Below, piece after piece: positions 1 to 10,779 of a DNA stretch of 64,000 nt (positions within the stretch are counted from its first letter, which is position 1; every line of letters begins with the position of its first letter). Position numbers and translations under genes: made by a program. The notes below the pieces were generated by a model, which saw only the letters and a program-made list of their open reading frames with translations, had not been told where the DNA came from and made no database searches. This DNA comes from Gnetum montanum (lineage: Eukaryota; Streptophyta; Gnetopsida; Gnetales; Gnetaceae). The stretch spans positions 394,196 through 458,195 of the forward strand of contig MNCI01002337.1 of the NCBI GenBank assembly GCA_015680685.1, given 5' to 3'.

Positions 1-104
1 CTACTTCCGTTTCTCTCCATCACGGCCCTTGCACGGATTCAAGGTTAAAATATTCACTTGGCAACCTCTCGGTGTTCTAGCCATTGACATTTTTGATCAT
101 TACA
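1..104 (+). mobile_element. 3' end of a family 2 LTR (element upstream of window)
   Basis: The stretch aligns with the last part of the two LTRs of element K (about 20375-20474 and 28690-28788), sharing the 'aaggccct..gg..aaggtta' core and the terminal 'tttttgatcattaca'. At 105 the sequence switches to element A coding sequence. This fits a family 2 element, or a solo LTR, nested in A with most of it lying before the window. The predicted right target duplication is gctat (105-109); the left copy is not visible. Confidence 0.7.
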
Positions 105-480
105 GCTATGAAACAAGCATCTATCTCTACATGCAAGTAGTATGTGCTAAAAGTAGAAATTCAAATGTATCTATACATAGCAACCACAAAATAGGAGGGC
201 ACCCAGTGGTTGACCACTGATTCTTGAGAGTAGCATACTTTGCATGGAACTGACTAAGAGCCTAACATGTGCATATGTAGTAGGCATAGATGAACTAGAG
301 CAAGTTCATCACCAACTTTCTGATGATGCAATTGATGATGCTTATTGGGAAGAGTTGGAGATTCCTAAAAATTTCAAGCAAGAGCCCCTTAAACTAAAAA
401 TGCTACCAATTGGAATGGAATATGTATTTTAAAAAAATGGGAAGCAAGTCATAATCAATGTAAATCTTACTCCAGAGTAG
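105..480 (+). pseudogene. Element A protease-RT linker remnant
   Basis: This encodes the lineage-specific segment between protease and reverse transcriptase. The traces 'YLYIATTK*EGTQWLTT', 'LEQVHHQL' and 'FKQEPLKLK' align with the same segment of elements C and D. No catalytic motif lies here. The 62-codon open stretch 244-432 covers the C-terminal half. The protease active site that should precede it is missing because the sequence is interrupted at 104/105. Stops at 430 and 478 break the frame; the latter replaces a Gln codon (CAG to TAG). Confidence 0.7.
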
Positions 481-1496
481 AAAAATATGTTGTTGAATGT
501 AGCTAAAAAGTGGTTAGCAACTTTTGGTTGGTCATATCCTGAACTCATAGGGATTGATCCTAAGATATGTCAGCATTACTTCTACATTGATCCAACCATG
601 AAGCCAAAGAGACAACCACAGAGATGATTGAACCCCAAATTGAAGTATGTCATCAAAGAGGAAATTGAACAACTCGTCAAGGTATGGTTCATTTATCCCA
701 TTTTGGATAGTAAGTGGGTTATTCCACTCATGATTGTGCCAAAGAAAGAAGGCAAGTGGTAGGTCTGCATCAATTTTTGGTTGCTAAATATGGCAACATT
801 CAAGGATCATTTTCCATTATCATTTGTTGATTAAGTGTTACACATAATATCTAGGCATTGCTATTATAGTTTTCTAGATGGTTATAGTGGCTATAACCAA
901 ATTCAAATTACACTAGAGGATCAGGCAAATACAACATTCATGAGTCCTTAGGGGACTTCTACATATTGCAAGATGTCATTTGGTCAATGCAATGATCCTA
1001 CTACATTCTAACACCTGGTTTTGAGCATTTTTGAATACAAAATTGAAAGTGGTATGGAATTCTTCATGAATGACTTCTTTACTTATGAAAATACATTTGA
1101 GCAAGCCTAAGACTACCTTGAGCAAGTGCTAAAACATTGTGTTAAAACCAAATTGCAACTTAATTGGAAAAAAAGTCAACTAATGGTCTAAGAGGGCATT
1201 GTATTAGGGCATAGAATATCATAAGCATGAATTAAGATAGACCCTAAGAAAATAAGGATCATCTAAGGAATAACTCACCAACTAGAAACTATCAAAGATG
1301 TTCGATCATTCCTTGGACATACTGGTTACTATTAGCAATTCATAGAGAATTTCTCTAAGATCATAATGCTGTTGGTGGAGCTGACAAAGAAAGATGCTCA
1401 ATTTATCTAGACTTTAGAATGTGAACAAGCATTCCAATAGCTAAAAGAGAAACTTGTAGAAACTCCAATCCTACAACCACTTAAGTAGTCTAGATC
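481..1496 (+). pseudogene. pol: Element A reverse transcriptase (broken)
   Basis: This is the Ty3/gypsy RT domain, which would copy element RNA into cDNA. Recognisable blocks in order are a 'LNPKLK' entry block near 628, 'MIVPKKEGKW' near 730, 'FLDGYSGYNQI' near 871, 'MSFGQCNDPTTF' near 973 (normally FGLCNAPATF) and 'FFMNDFF' near 1057. The last is the catalytic box, normally FMDDF, and here the first catalytic Asp reads Asn. The thumb follows with 'LGHRIS', 'IDPKKI' and 'GHTGYY'. About sixteen in-frame stops fall mostly on Gln, Trp or Arg codons, so the enzyme is dead on two counts. Confidence 0.88.
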
Positions 1497-1860
1497 ATTT
1501 CATGTCATGAAGGATGCATTAAGTTATGCCTTGCAAGCTGTGCTTACATAGATGGATGACAAGAAATGTTCATACAACACCCACTGTGCTAGTTGAAGCA
1601 TTGTGGATGCACAACTAAACTACACCACTATAGAAAAAGAATTGATGATAGTGGTGGTTGCTCTAGAGAAGTTTAGGAATTATGTGCTTGGATACAAGGT
1701 GTTTGTACACATGGAGCATAGTGCCATCTACTTCCTGATGAACAAGCCAATAGTGAGCCCCTATGTCATACAGTGGCTAGTGATCTTGCAGGAATTCAAT
1801 CTTACAAAGGTAGATCAAAAGGATACTAAGAATGTGATCATTGATCACTTGTCTTAGTTG
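1497..1860 (+). pseudogene. pol: Element A RNase H (broken)
   Basis: The RNase H domain, which would remove the RNA template during reverse transcription, follows RT in the same frame. The open segment 1603-1857 carries 'NYTTIEKELMIVVVALEKF' and 'HMEHSAIYFLMNKP', the typical Ty3/gypsy blocks. In the second, the usual TDHSAL/I Asp reads Glu (element D keeps TDHSAI), so an active-site residue is probably lost. Stops at 1549, 1594 and 1855 interrupt the domain. Confidence 0.85.
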
Positions 1861-3190
1861 CAATGGGATAACAAAGAGGAATAAAACCCACTATTTGATA
1901 TGTTTCCTAATGAACTCCTCTTTGTTGGGGCTATAGCTAAATAATTTCCCAATGAGCCTAAATGGTATGATGGCTTTCTCACCTATCTTCGCATCCAAGA
2001 TATGCCACAAGGGTTGGATTACTAGAAGAAACAACAACTTCTTTAGTAGGTAAAACACTTTATGAAGATCAACAGACACCTCTACAAGGTGTGCATTGAT
2101 GGCCTAGTTCATTTGTGTGTCCCTGATGCCAATGAACTATGCATTCTCCAAGATGCTCATGAAGGTCCTTGTGGAGGATACTATGTTGGGAGACGTATGG
2201 CCATTAAAATCCTAATGGTAGGATACTATTAGCCAAAAATCTTCAGGGATGCTCTTCATTACATTTGCTCTTATGAATAATGCCAATGAGATGGTGGAAT
2301 GATTGCTCAAATGGAGGAACCTCAATAATGGATTGAACCACTAGAATCCTTTGACATTTGGGACATGGATTTTATGAGTCCCATCATGCCCATGTCAAAT
2401 GGAAATACATACATCATAGTTGCTATTGACTATTGTTCGAAATGGGCAGAAGCAATAGTTATCATCAACTATACATTTCTATTGCTACTCTATTTATACA
2501 ACAAAATTTTTTAAATAGTTTTGGTGTGCCACATTCATTAATTTCAGATAATGGAACTCACTTTATAGGTACTACTTTTCGAAAGCTCATGCAATGCTTG
2601 GGGGTTGAACACAAACTCACAACACCTTATCACCCCCAAGCCAATGGTCAAGCTAAGGTTACCAATAGGGAAATCACAAGGATTATAACAAGAACTATTA
2701 GCAAATATAGGAAAGACTGGAGTACAAAACTCAATGATTCCTTTTGGGCCTATTTCTCAACATAGAATCTTCCTATAGGCTATTCTTTCTCTGAGGTTGT
2801 GTACGGAAAATTACTAATACTTCCTATTCAATCTGAGCTCCATACACTTTCAATAGCTTGTGACCTCAACCTTGACTTGAGTCTAGCATAAAAAGAAAGA
2901 CTAATGAATCTCAACCTGCTAGATGAAAACTAATTGGTGGCCATATCGTCTAACAAGTTGCACAAGGCCTACAACAAAAAGCGCCATGACCTTAAAATTA
3001 GAAAATCAAATTTCAATTAGGAGATAACGTTCTCTACTAGAACCCCACACATATACCTCAAAAACTAAGTTCCAAACATTATGAGAAGGATCTTACATCA
3101 TTTATGAAATTTTTCCTTCTGGGGCCATGATGATATATAAACCTAAGAGCCCAAATAAGAAACAGCTGGTCAACATCTAAAAAAACAAAC
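1861..3190 (+). pseudogene. pol: Element A integrase (broken)
   Basis: This encodes the integrase that would insert the cDNA. The zinc-binding N-terminus ('AHEGPCGGYY...CSYE*CQ') spans about 2150-2290. The catalytic core follows: 'FDIWDMDFM' near 2350, 'SDNGTHF' near 2549 and 'YHPQANGQAKVTNREI' near 2627. In the last block the catalytic Glu of DD35E is Lys. A one-base shift near 2473 moves the frame, and a second shift lies near 3000 before the GPY-type C-terminal domain ('LYWNPTH' equivalent). No chromodomain is visible after it, which argues against the chromovirus branch. Confidence 0.88.
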
Positions 3191-3196
3191 CTTTCT

Positions 3197-3415
3197 ATGA
3201 GCATAAGCCAAATAATACAACAAACACCTCATCAGATGGACAACCATGCTCCATATTTTGGATCTCCTTCTTTTAACATAGTCATGGGGGAGATGGTCAC
3301 CCATGCTAATCATATAAGTAGCTCATCAATTTTTCACCCTTTTTTTTACACATTTTTTGTTTTACAACTTTTTTTTATACATTCTTTATTTTACTTCTTA
3401 TTTTCATGTTATTAA
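3197..3415 (+). CDS. Small hydrophobic-tailed ORF at the inner polypurine motif (A copy)
   Basis: This 72-codon frame overlaps the end of the integrase in another frame. It begins 'MSISQ', contains 'MDNHAPYF' and 'VMGEM', and ends in a Phe/Leu/Tyr-rich segment that would be membrane-spanning. The same frame, with the MGEM block and hydrophobic tail, is open in the other five internal regions (B, C, D, E and F), although neighbouring pol is full of stops. The tail is encoded by T-rich repetitive DNA that is intrinsically hydrophobic and stop-poor, so expression is unproven. I do not recognise a family. Confidence 0.3.
   Translation: MSISQIIQQTPHQMDNHAPYFGSPSFNIVMGEMVTHANHISSSSIFHPFFYTFFVLQLFFIHSLFYFLFSCY
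3280..3293 (+). promoter_or_regulatory. Inner polypurine-tract-like motif (A)
   Basis: AGTCATGGGGGAGATGG lies at the end of pol, 2 kb before the 3' LTR. It matches the consensus of the true PPT that abuts the 3' LTR in sister copies (AGTCATGGGGGTA). It also encodes the MGEM block of the small ORF. Confidence 0.5.
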
Positions 3416-5291
3416 TCTTTTTAAATTTTTGTTACATCATCGTTAGTACATTTGCTATTTCTTAAAAATTTTAGACATTCTTTTATATTTTCTTTTATTT
3501 TATTTTGGTGTGATTTTCTAAATTTTTGTTAATAAGTGCCAAGTATAGTGGTAATGCATTGCTTGATGTGGTATGTACTATTTTTTTCTTTGATTGTTGG
3601 TGTCTAGATTTTGGCTTATGGTTTCTTTTTTCATGCAACAAGCAATGATTCCACAACATTCACCCATTTACAAACTCTATGATTTTCCTTATTCTAGAAA
3701 CATGCAATCCCTCTTTCATTAACAAAACTTTAACAAATTTTTAACTTTGGTAGTTTTCAGAATTGGACAAGATAAAAAGGTTTGAATAGGGTGTGACTTT
3801 AAGGGGATTTGATATTCTTTTTGCCTTTCTATTTTCCTAGGTGCATATGTGTTTTCATGGATTTCTTACTGTTCCATGTCGACCAATAAAAGAAAGTTAA
3901 ATAAGTATTTGCATGGTGTGGTTCTCATAAATAAATGATGGGAATTAAAAGCACACCTCTTAGACAAATTAAACACATACATCTTTGCATGGTGTGGTTC
4001 CCATTTCAAAAAAATTAAGAAAAAAATTAAAAAATGATGGGAATTCAAAACACACCCCTTAGATAGAATAAACAAGCTACAAGCACTAGTTATGGGACTA
4101 AAAAGACATGTTACCCATGCTTGAAGGTCCCCTCTAACTATGGCCCTTTTTCACTTCCTACTTTTCTTTTCTTCTTTAATAAGGAACAATGGTTGTTCTG
4201 AGGGAGCACTCTTATGTCTGAAGAGGATGGACTAGTCTTAGAATGATGATGTGAATTCACTTAACAAGGTTGGTTTTGGTTTGGACTAATGATGGATCTT
4301 ATCAAGTCATTTAACCACAAAATCCACAAGGGCTTCATGTGATCTTAATCAGGAACTCCATTCCACTCTCTTTCATCCATCTATGCTTTTCATGTCTCAC
4401 CTCACTACTAGTTTCATGTTCTTATTCAATGTCCTGGTTTGATGTGTCAGAATTCTTAGGTAGTTTCTTCCAAGTTTTTGTACTTAACCTTTTGTAACCA
4501 TTAATAATCCACAAAGCCCAAGGACTCTTTGGTTTGAAGTTATGCAAAGGCATAAAAAGCCTATGCTTGCTTTGTGGAGGACCCACTTGCATATGACTTG
4601 GTTGGGTTAGTTAAGTTCTTTACCCTTAGACACTCTTACAATCAAATCATTTTGTTTATCTCATTAATGACATCCAATTGTGCACATCTTCACAACATTT
4701 TTTAGTGAACTTTCCTTTTTATTATTGTGAATTCTTACACCCTCTTCAAATACTTTCTTGTATTAAACTTTTTTTAAATTTAATGGATCACTTATCAATT
4801 TTACCCTATTTTTCATCCTTTTCACTAACAATACTAAAGGAATCAATCTACCACAATCATAACCTAGCTGAGTGTAACCACCAATGAGCCAAGGCATTTA
4901 ACAACTATGTGTTACACATTGCATACTAATTCATGATTCTGTTGTGATTGTAGTGGGAAGCATGGACTGGAAGCGAGACTACATCCACCAAGGATGATGG
5001 GGCAGTACCACATGATGTGGACCATTCATGATCATTAGATCTTCTCTCTCACTTTTTAGTTTCCAAGAGGCATTGGATGTTAGTTTTATGAAGGATGTTC
5101 ACTTCTCTTATCATAAACATCCAATTTTAAAAAGATTATAACTCTACACACTTGGGCACTTAGAGTCTATCTATTCCATCTGAGTCAATTTGTATGTCAG
5201 TTAATAATCCCATACCTACCCAATATTTTGTAAAGAACTTTTTCCTCCTCTTCTACACTTGAGGAAGAGTTTTCATTCAATAGTGGAGGTA
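3416..5291 (+). other. Element A non-coding 3' segment
   Basis: This long segment between pol and the 3' LTR has no open frame with recognisable similarity and no env-like protein. It is T-rich at first. It is colinear with the equivalent segments of B (8807-10533) and F (57619-59395), for example in the tract around 3535-3590 and the block around 4100-4160. It holds a duplicated hairpin unit (3905-4062) and ends in a degenerate purine tract, 'tagtggaggta', just before the LTR. Confidence 0.7.
3905..4062 (+). repeat. Duplicated hairpin unit in the 3' segment (A)
   Basis: Two tandem copies each contain GGTGTGGTTCYCAT, an A-rich loop and ATGGGAATTCAAARCACACC. In the second copy TTCCCAT pairs with ATGGGAA and GGTGTG pairs with CACACC, with an asymmetric internal bulge. 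B also has two copies; C, D, E and F have one. Confidence 0.6.
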
Positions 5292-6109
5292 TGATGAATC
5301 ACATTTTTTGCTCATGCTCTAACATCAGGTATCTGATGTTGGAGCCTTAAGGTCAAGTATCCAATGTCGGAGCCAAGATGGGATGTCGAATATCTGATAT
5401 CGTAAGATATACACTAGCTTATAAATATAGTTCTTGGGCTCATAATTTTCATATCAATTTTTGTCATAGTTAGCAAACCTCTTACAATTTGTTTACTCTA
5501 AAGTTAGAATATTTGCTAAGTGCTCGTAGTAGGAGTCTAAGTGTATACAGATCTTTGTTCAAACACTAATGTACTTGAGCACAGCAGTGTGATGGGAATA
5601 AAAATAAACTCTTTTGATAATTCTTGTACCACTGAGATTATATTATTGTTTTCTTTAATGCACTTTACTTGAATTCATTTATATTAAGCAATTAATTTTT
5701 ATTTGTTAATGGACACAAGCATGACCACTTCAAGCATACATATAGTGCTTGGTAATCCAACAATGCTTAAGGTTTGGTAGCCCAATAGCACTATATGTGT
5801 TCAGGATGTGTCTAAGAAAGTGGGACAAGTACTTATGTTAGGCTAGCTAGGTAGTAAATGAATTAGATATTAAATTACTGTAGCTTTCATTCATATTTTA
5901 GGTGATTAAACTTATAAAACATAAAATGAGAAAAATTATGTACCTCAATTACACTTAAACCATACCCTATCAACATTCTCAACATCCATTTCACTTCCTA
6001 GAGGAACTAGTGCACTAGAGAACTATAGGTCTACAAAATTCAAGTGGATCATATGTGAATGCCTTAGTCATTCATATGGTTGGATGTAGGGGTACTTCAT
6101 CACTCATCA
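5292..6109 (+). repeat. Element A 3' LTR (818 bp)
   Basis: The LTR begins TGATGAATC after a purine tract and ends CACTCATCA. U3 is short and made of near-palindromic blocks around 'ggtatctgatgtt' and 'gaatatctgatatcg'. A TATA box, ttataaatat, lies at 5419-5428, about 130 bp from the LTR start. The downstream part has the family hallmarks: a 'gtgctcgtagtaggagtcta' block near 5520, 'cttggtaatcca' and 'ggtttggtagcc' blocks near 5748-5780, and 'ggttggatgtaggggtac' near the end. Confidence 0.88.
5419..5428 (+). promoter_or_regulatory. TATA box of the element A LTR
   Basis: 'ttataaatat' has the same position relative to the LTR start and the palindromic U3 blocks as the TATA boxes of the other family 1 LTRs. 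It would set the start of the R region. Confidence 0.6.
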
Positions 6110-7580
6110 CTTATCATTTTATTAGACAAAAGTTTGCTAATTTGAATCACACTTGCATTATGAGTATATTTCTTTATAATTCTTCTAATATACTAGCTTA
6201 GTTATATATTTATAATATATATCTATAATTTAGCCATAATAATTTTTCAAAAATTAAGTTTAATTTTAGTTATTCAAAATTACAAAGTCACCATTTTATA
6301 AAAATGAATGTATTTCATCATAATTTTGATCACATTCATGTGCTTGTGTGATAAGAAGGATAACTAATTCCAATTTTGGTAATAAATATTATGCTACAAA
6401 ATATTTTTGAATTCTCTAGGATTGTTGTTCTCATGCATGCCTTTTTGAATTTCATTCCTTATTCATTGCAATATGAAGACATAACATAGAAGTTGGAGGT
6501 TTGCTTGGAACACATATGTTAGGGTTATGGATGGAATATTATTTAGTGTCACTGATAACCTCTTCTTGAAATGTTATAGATGAAATATTATTAATGGAAT
6601 ATTATTGGTGTTACCCATAACCTCTCCCTAAAACATTATGGATGAAATATTATTATTATTTAGGGTTACTGATCTACAACTTATAGGTGGCCTCTTAGCC
6701 AAAATTATGTTGGCCATATGTCTTGGAGTTTGGAATTTTCAAATTACAAATTATAAAATTAGCTTATTTGATGTATGTTCATATTTGCTAATAAATAGAT
6801 AATTTTTTTTAACTTTTTAGGACTTTCTTTAATTAGACATTGCTTATGGATTGATAAATTGATAATTGTTCGTGCCAGTACACATGGAACAAAGGATTAT
6901 TTCATCCTTTTCTAGACATCCAAACAAAATAAAAATTAAAAATTTCATAAGGATAAATTGTTAAATTGACATTTAGCTATAGAACATGCATATGAATATT
7001 ATTTTAAACTTAATTAGCTAGCTAAGTTTACATGCCCCTAAACTAACCAAAGGAAGCATCGATTTGGGGTCTACTCATGCTCTTCACAAAACCTTTAGCT
7101 TATGGCCTCCATTTCCAAACTAACTGTGAGCTCTGATGGAGGATGAGCAATTCTTAGAGCATTATCTCCCACATGACATTTTTGGGCTAATGCAATTATA
7201 GTACCTATGATTTAGTTAGTCTACAACATACATGATGTATTTTCATAATTCCTTTGAACATGATGCATATACATTACATCATTGATGCATGTTCCCATCA
7301 TTTTTTTGTAATATTTGTTGAAGTTGTAGCTTGCATTGCATTCATAATGTTGTGAGTGTGTGTTCTTACAAGTTGCATTCCTTCACATCTTCCATAAGTC
7401 TTTCAAAATGAAACCTTCTAAAAAGGTTACTAACCATGAAACCCACAACCCTCTTGCACCTATCAGGTGTGAGATTATGGGTACCATGACTATTTCATTG
7501 TTATCTCATGCTTCTAAAAGCAACAATTTCATCTGAAAGCCTAATAAGGATCATCACTCAAATCCACAGTGCTTAGCTAG
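6110..7580. other. Unassigned AT-rich sequence flanking element A
   Basis: I see no gene, no retroelement protein and no LTR boundary here. Around 6515-6670 there is a short diverged tandem repeat of about 65-70 bp built on 'ttatggatgaaatattatt' and 'gttac..ataacctct'. The rest is low-complexity AT-rich DNA. Confidence 0.5.
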
Positions 7581-7589
7581 TTGGTTCTA

Positions 7590-7690
7590 GGAGGGTTAGT
7601 AGATGAGAAAGAACCTAATCTCTTCTAGTGGCTACATCCAAGCTCGAACCTAAGTCTTTGACTTGAGAAACAAGCATCTTACAATCACTC
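7590..7690 (-). repeat. Possible tRNA-derived SINE remnant
   Basis: On the minus strand the sequence reads 'gcttgtttctcaagtca' followed by 'acttaggttcgagc'. The latter resembles a pol III box B (GGTTCGAGC/TCC), and the former resembles a tRNA anticodon-arm region common in plant SINEs. No convincing box A and no tail or target duplication is seen, so this is tentative. Confidence 0.25.
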
Positions 7691-7957
7691 CAAATAATGA
7701 TATTTCCATTTAGAAGCCTAATATTATGTCACAATTTTAGCTACCACAAGGGAGTGCTAGCTTTCAAAAGCATGAAATTCAAATAAAATTTTAGCTTCTA
7801 GAAGAGAAGGGATCCTTCTGAAAGGCTAAAATTAAATTGAAATTTTGGCTTTTGGAAAGGGAAACCATTGCCTTCTAGAAGGAAGTGCTTACATCTAAAA
7901 GGATGGAATTACATTGAATTTTTAACATCTAGAAGGGAAGGCTTATTTCTACAAGTC
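7690..7957 (+). repeat. Satellite of about 60-bp units, left block (interrupted by B)
   Basis: Diverged units of about 60 bp each contain 'aaattttagcttctagaagg' and 'cttctagaagcctaa'-like cores. The array is cut at 7957 by element B and resumes at 17998. The target duplication aagtc is present at 7953-7957 and 17998-18002. Confidence 0.8.
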
Positions 7958-8806
7958 TGATGAGTGGCGAGGTACCCCTACGCTCAATCATATGAATCAC
8001 TAAGGTGTTTACATGTGATTAGGTCGAATTCCATGGACCTATAGTTCTCTAGTATACTAGTTCTTCTAGGAAGTGAAATGGGCATTGAGAACATTCATTG
8101 TCTTTCCAACTACACTTTTGAGGCTCAAGGGTATGGTTTAAGTGTAATTAAGGTACACGATTTTCCTTATCTTATGTTTTTTGAGTTTAGTCATCTACAA
8201 CAAGAATAAAAGGTGGAGTAATTTAAAATCTAGTTCATTTATGGTCTAACTAGCCTAACACAAGTAACTGCTCCACTTTCCTAGACACATCCTAAACACA
8301 TAGTACTATTGGGTGACCAAACATTAAGTGTTTTTGGGTTACCAAGTACTATATGTATGTTCGAAGTAGTCATGCTTGTGTTCATTAACTACTAGAAAGT
8401 AATTACTTACTTAATTCAAATGCATTAAAGTAGAGTGCATGAAAGTAAAGTGCAATAAAGAAAATATGAATATATTATTAGTGCTACAAGGATTTTCAAA
8501 AGAGTTCATTTTATTCCCATCACACTGTTGCACTCAGGTACATTAGTGTTCAAATAAAGAATCATATACACCTAGACTTCTTTTATGGGCACTTAGAAAA
8601 TATTCTAACTTTGGGAAAAATAAACTATAAGAGCTTCACTACTTTGACCAAAAACTAAAATTTGACTCCAAAAACTAATGTCAAAATGGTTGCCCAAGTG
8701 CTATACTTATAGGTTAGCATATACCCCCCAACGTTGGATACCTGATGTTACATCAAGACCCTAACGTTGGATACCCACTGGAGCAGATGAACAACATGTT
8801 TCATCA
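7958..8806 (-). repeat. Element B 3' LTR (849 bp)
   Basis: On the minus strand it begins TGATGAAAC and ends CTCATCA at 7958. It aligns with the 5' LTR at 17164-17997 throughout, with many transitions and small indels, indicating an old insertion. The U3 carries 'ggtatccaacgttag'-type palindromic blocks. The TATA box is the complement of 'atacttataggtt' near 8701-8715, weaker than in the 5' copy. The purine tract 'caatcatgagggta' abuts it at 8807-8820. Confidence 0.9.
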
Positions 8807-10533
8807 TACCCTCATGATTGAATAAAATCCCATCCTCAAGTGTAGAAGAGGAGTAACAAGTTCTTTACAAAATATTAGATAGGTATAGGATTATTAACTA
8901 ACATACAAATTGACTTAATGGAACAAATAGGCTCTTCGTACCAAAGTTTATAGAGTTATAGCTTCTTACAAAATTTGATGTTCATGATAAGGAGAGTGAA
9001 CACCCTAGATAACACTAACATCCAATGCCTCTTGGTAGCTAAAGAATGAGTGAGAAGAGATTTAATGATCATGAATGGTCCTCATTATGTGTTACTACTG
9101 CAACATCCTTGGTGAAGATAGTCCCACTTCTAGTCCATGATTTCCACTACAATCATAACAAAATCATAAATTAGTATGCAATGTGTAACACATAATTATT
9201 AAATACCTTCTCTTGTTGATGGTTACACTCAGCTAAGTTGTGATTGTGGTAGATTGATTCCTTTAGTAGTGTTAACAGGAAGGTTGAAAAATAGGGTAAA
9301 ATAGATAAGTGATCTAGTGCATTTAAAAGAGTTCCACATAGGAAAATATTTAAAGAGGGTGTAAGAATTCACAACAAATAAAAAGGAAAGTTCACAAAAA
9401 AATGTTGTGAAAATGTGCACAATTGAATGTCATTGATGGGGTAAACAAAAAGAATTTGATTGCAAGCATGTCTAAGGGTAAAGAATTTAACTAACCCAAC
9501 CAAAACATATGCAAGTGGGTCCTCCCCAAATCAGGCACAAGCCTCTTATGCCCTTTCATAACTTCAAGCTAAAGAGTCCATGGGCTTTGAGGATGATTAA
9601 TGGTTATAGAGGGTTAAGTACAAAAACCTGAAGAAACCAACTAAGAATTCTAACACATCAATCCAGGACATGGAAGTAGAACATGAAAATAGTAGTAAGG
9701 TAAGACATGGAAAGCATAGATGGATGAGAGAGAGTGGAATGAAGTCCCTGATTAGGTTCACATGAAGTCCCTTGTGGAATTTTTGGTTAAATAACTTGAT
9801 AGGATCCATCCTTATTTCTAGACCAAAACCAACCATGTTCAATGACTTCACATCATCATTCTAAGACTATTCCATCTCCTGAGACATAAGAGTGCTCCTA
9901 AAAAACAACCACTATCTCTTATTAGAGAAGAAAAGAGAAGTAGGAAGTGAGGAAGGGCCTTAGTTAGAGAGGAATAGTTCCATAACCAGTTCTTGTAGCT
10001 CGTTATTTTGTCTAAGGGGTGTGCTTTGAATTCCTATCATTTTAAAAAAATGAAAACCACACCATGCAAAGACACATGCATTTATTTTGTCCAAGGGGTG
10101 TGCTTTGAATTATCATTATTTTTTTTTATGAGAACCACACCATGTAAGGACTTATTCAACTTCCTTTTATTGATCAACATGGAACAATGAGAAATCCATG
10201 AAAACACACATGCACCTAGGCAAATAGAAAGGCACAAAGTTGAAGCCACACCCTATTCAAACATTTGAATCCTTCTTAATTCTGGAAACTACCAAAGTCA
10301 CAAATTTGTTAAAGTTTTATTAATGAAGAAGGAACTACATGTCTCAAGAATAAGGAAAATCATAGAGTTTGTGGATGGGTGAATGTTGTGGACTCACTAC
10401 CTATTGCATGAAAAATAAACCATGTCCTAATTATCCATAATGAAATTCAAAGCTAGAAATCAAATAACAAAAGTAGTACATACTGCCATCAAGCAAAGCA
10501 TTACCAATGTACCTGGCACTTATTAATAAAAGG
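8807..10533 (-). other. Element B non-coding 3' segment
   Basis: It is colinear with the 3' segments of A and F and has no protein similarity. It contains two hairpin units (about 10010-10155) and the conserved block 'gggccttagttagag' near 9955. Relative to A, D and F it lacks the 'caagcatgggtaacatgtc' stretch. Confidence 0.7.
10010..10155 (-). repeat. Duplicated hairpin unit (B)
   Basis: Two copies of 'ctaaggggtgtgctttgaatt...accacaccatg' are seen on the plus strand, the complement of the A unit. The pairing arms ggtgtg/cacacc are kept in both copies. Confidence 0.55.
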
Positions 10534-10779
10534 TTAGAAAATCACATCAAATAAAATAAAAGATAGTATAAAAGAAAGTGTAAAATATTCAAGAAGTAGC
10601 AAATGTACTAACGATGGTGTAAAACAAAAATTAGAAAAGATTAATAACATGAAAATAAAAAGATGTAAAATAAAGAATGTGTAAAAAAAAAGTTGAAAAA
10701 CAAAAAATGTGTAAAACAAAAAAAGTTGAAAAATTAAAAAGCTGTTTATATGGTTAACATGGTTGGTCATCTCCCCCAC
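10534..10779 (-). CDS. Small hydrophobic-tailed ORF (B copy)
   Basis: This is an 81-codon frame whose MGEM block reads GTG-GGG-GAG-ATG, so its first codon is GTG rather than ATG. It continues 'TNHVNHIN' and then a long Phe/Leu-rich tail. The upstream 'MSIS' part found in A and F is present but broken by two TAG codons. The tail lies in T-rich repetitive DNA. Coding status is uncertain. Confidence 0.28.
   Translation of the reverse strand: MGEMTNHVNHINSFLIFQLFLFYTFFVFQLFFYTFFILHLFIFMLLIFSNFCFTPSLVHLLLLEYFTLSFILSFILFDVIF

Larger units (their letters stand above)
105..6109 (+). mobile_element. Element A: Ty3/gypsy (family 1), 5' part outside the window
   Basis: In order the element shows the PR-RT linker, RT, RNase H, integrase, an inner polypurine-like motif, a 1.9-kb non-coding 3' segment and a 3' LTR ending in CTCATCA. 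The gag, protease and 5' LTR are not in the window, probably because a family 2 element interrupts A at 104/105. The five bases after the LTR, cttat (6110-6114), are the predicted target duplication. Reading frame 1 is kept from 244 to about 2473, broken by more than twenty stops but no net frameshift. Divergence makes it one of the older copies here. Confidence 0.9.

Noticed and set aside
3416-5291. Possible env-like gene in the 3' segment of family 1
   Set aside because: No frame longer than about 85 codons, no signal peptide or conserved protein between copies; only the short MGEM frame remains as a candidate.
7590-7690. A true tRNA gene on the minus strand
   Set aside because: Box B-like sequence is present, but no cloverleaf can be completed: no acceptor stem or box A was found.
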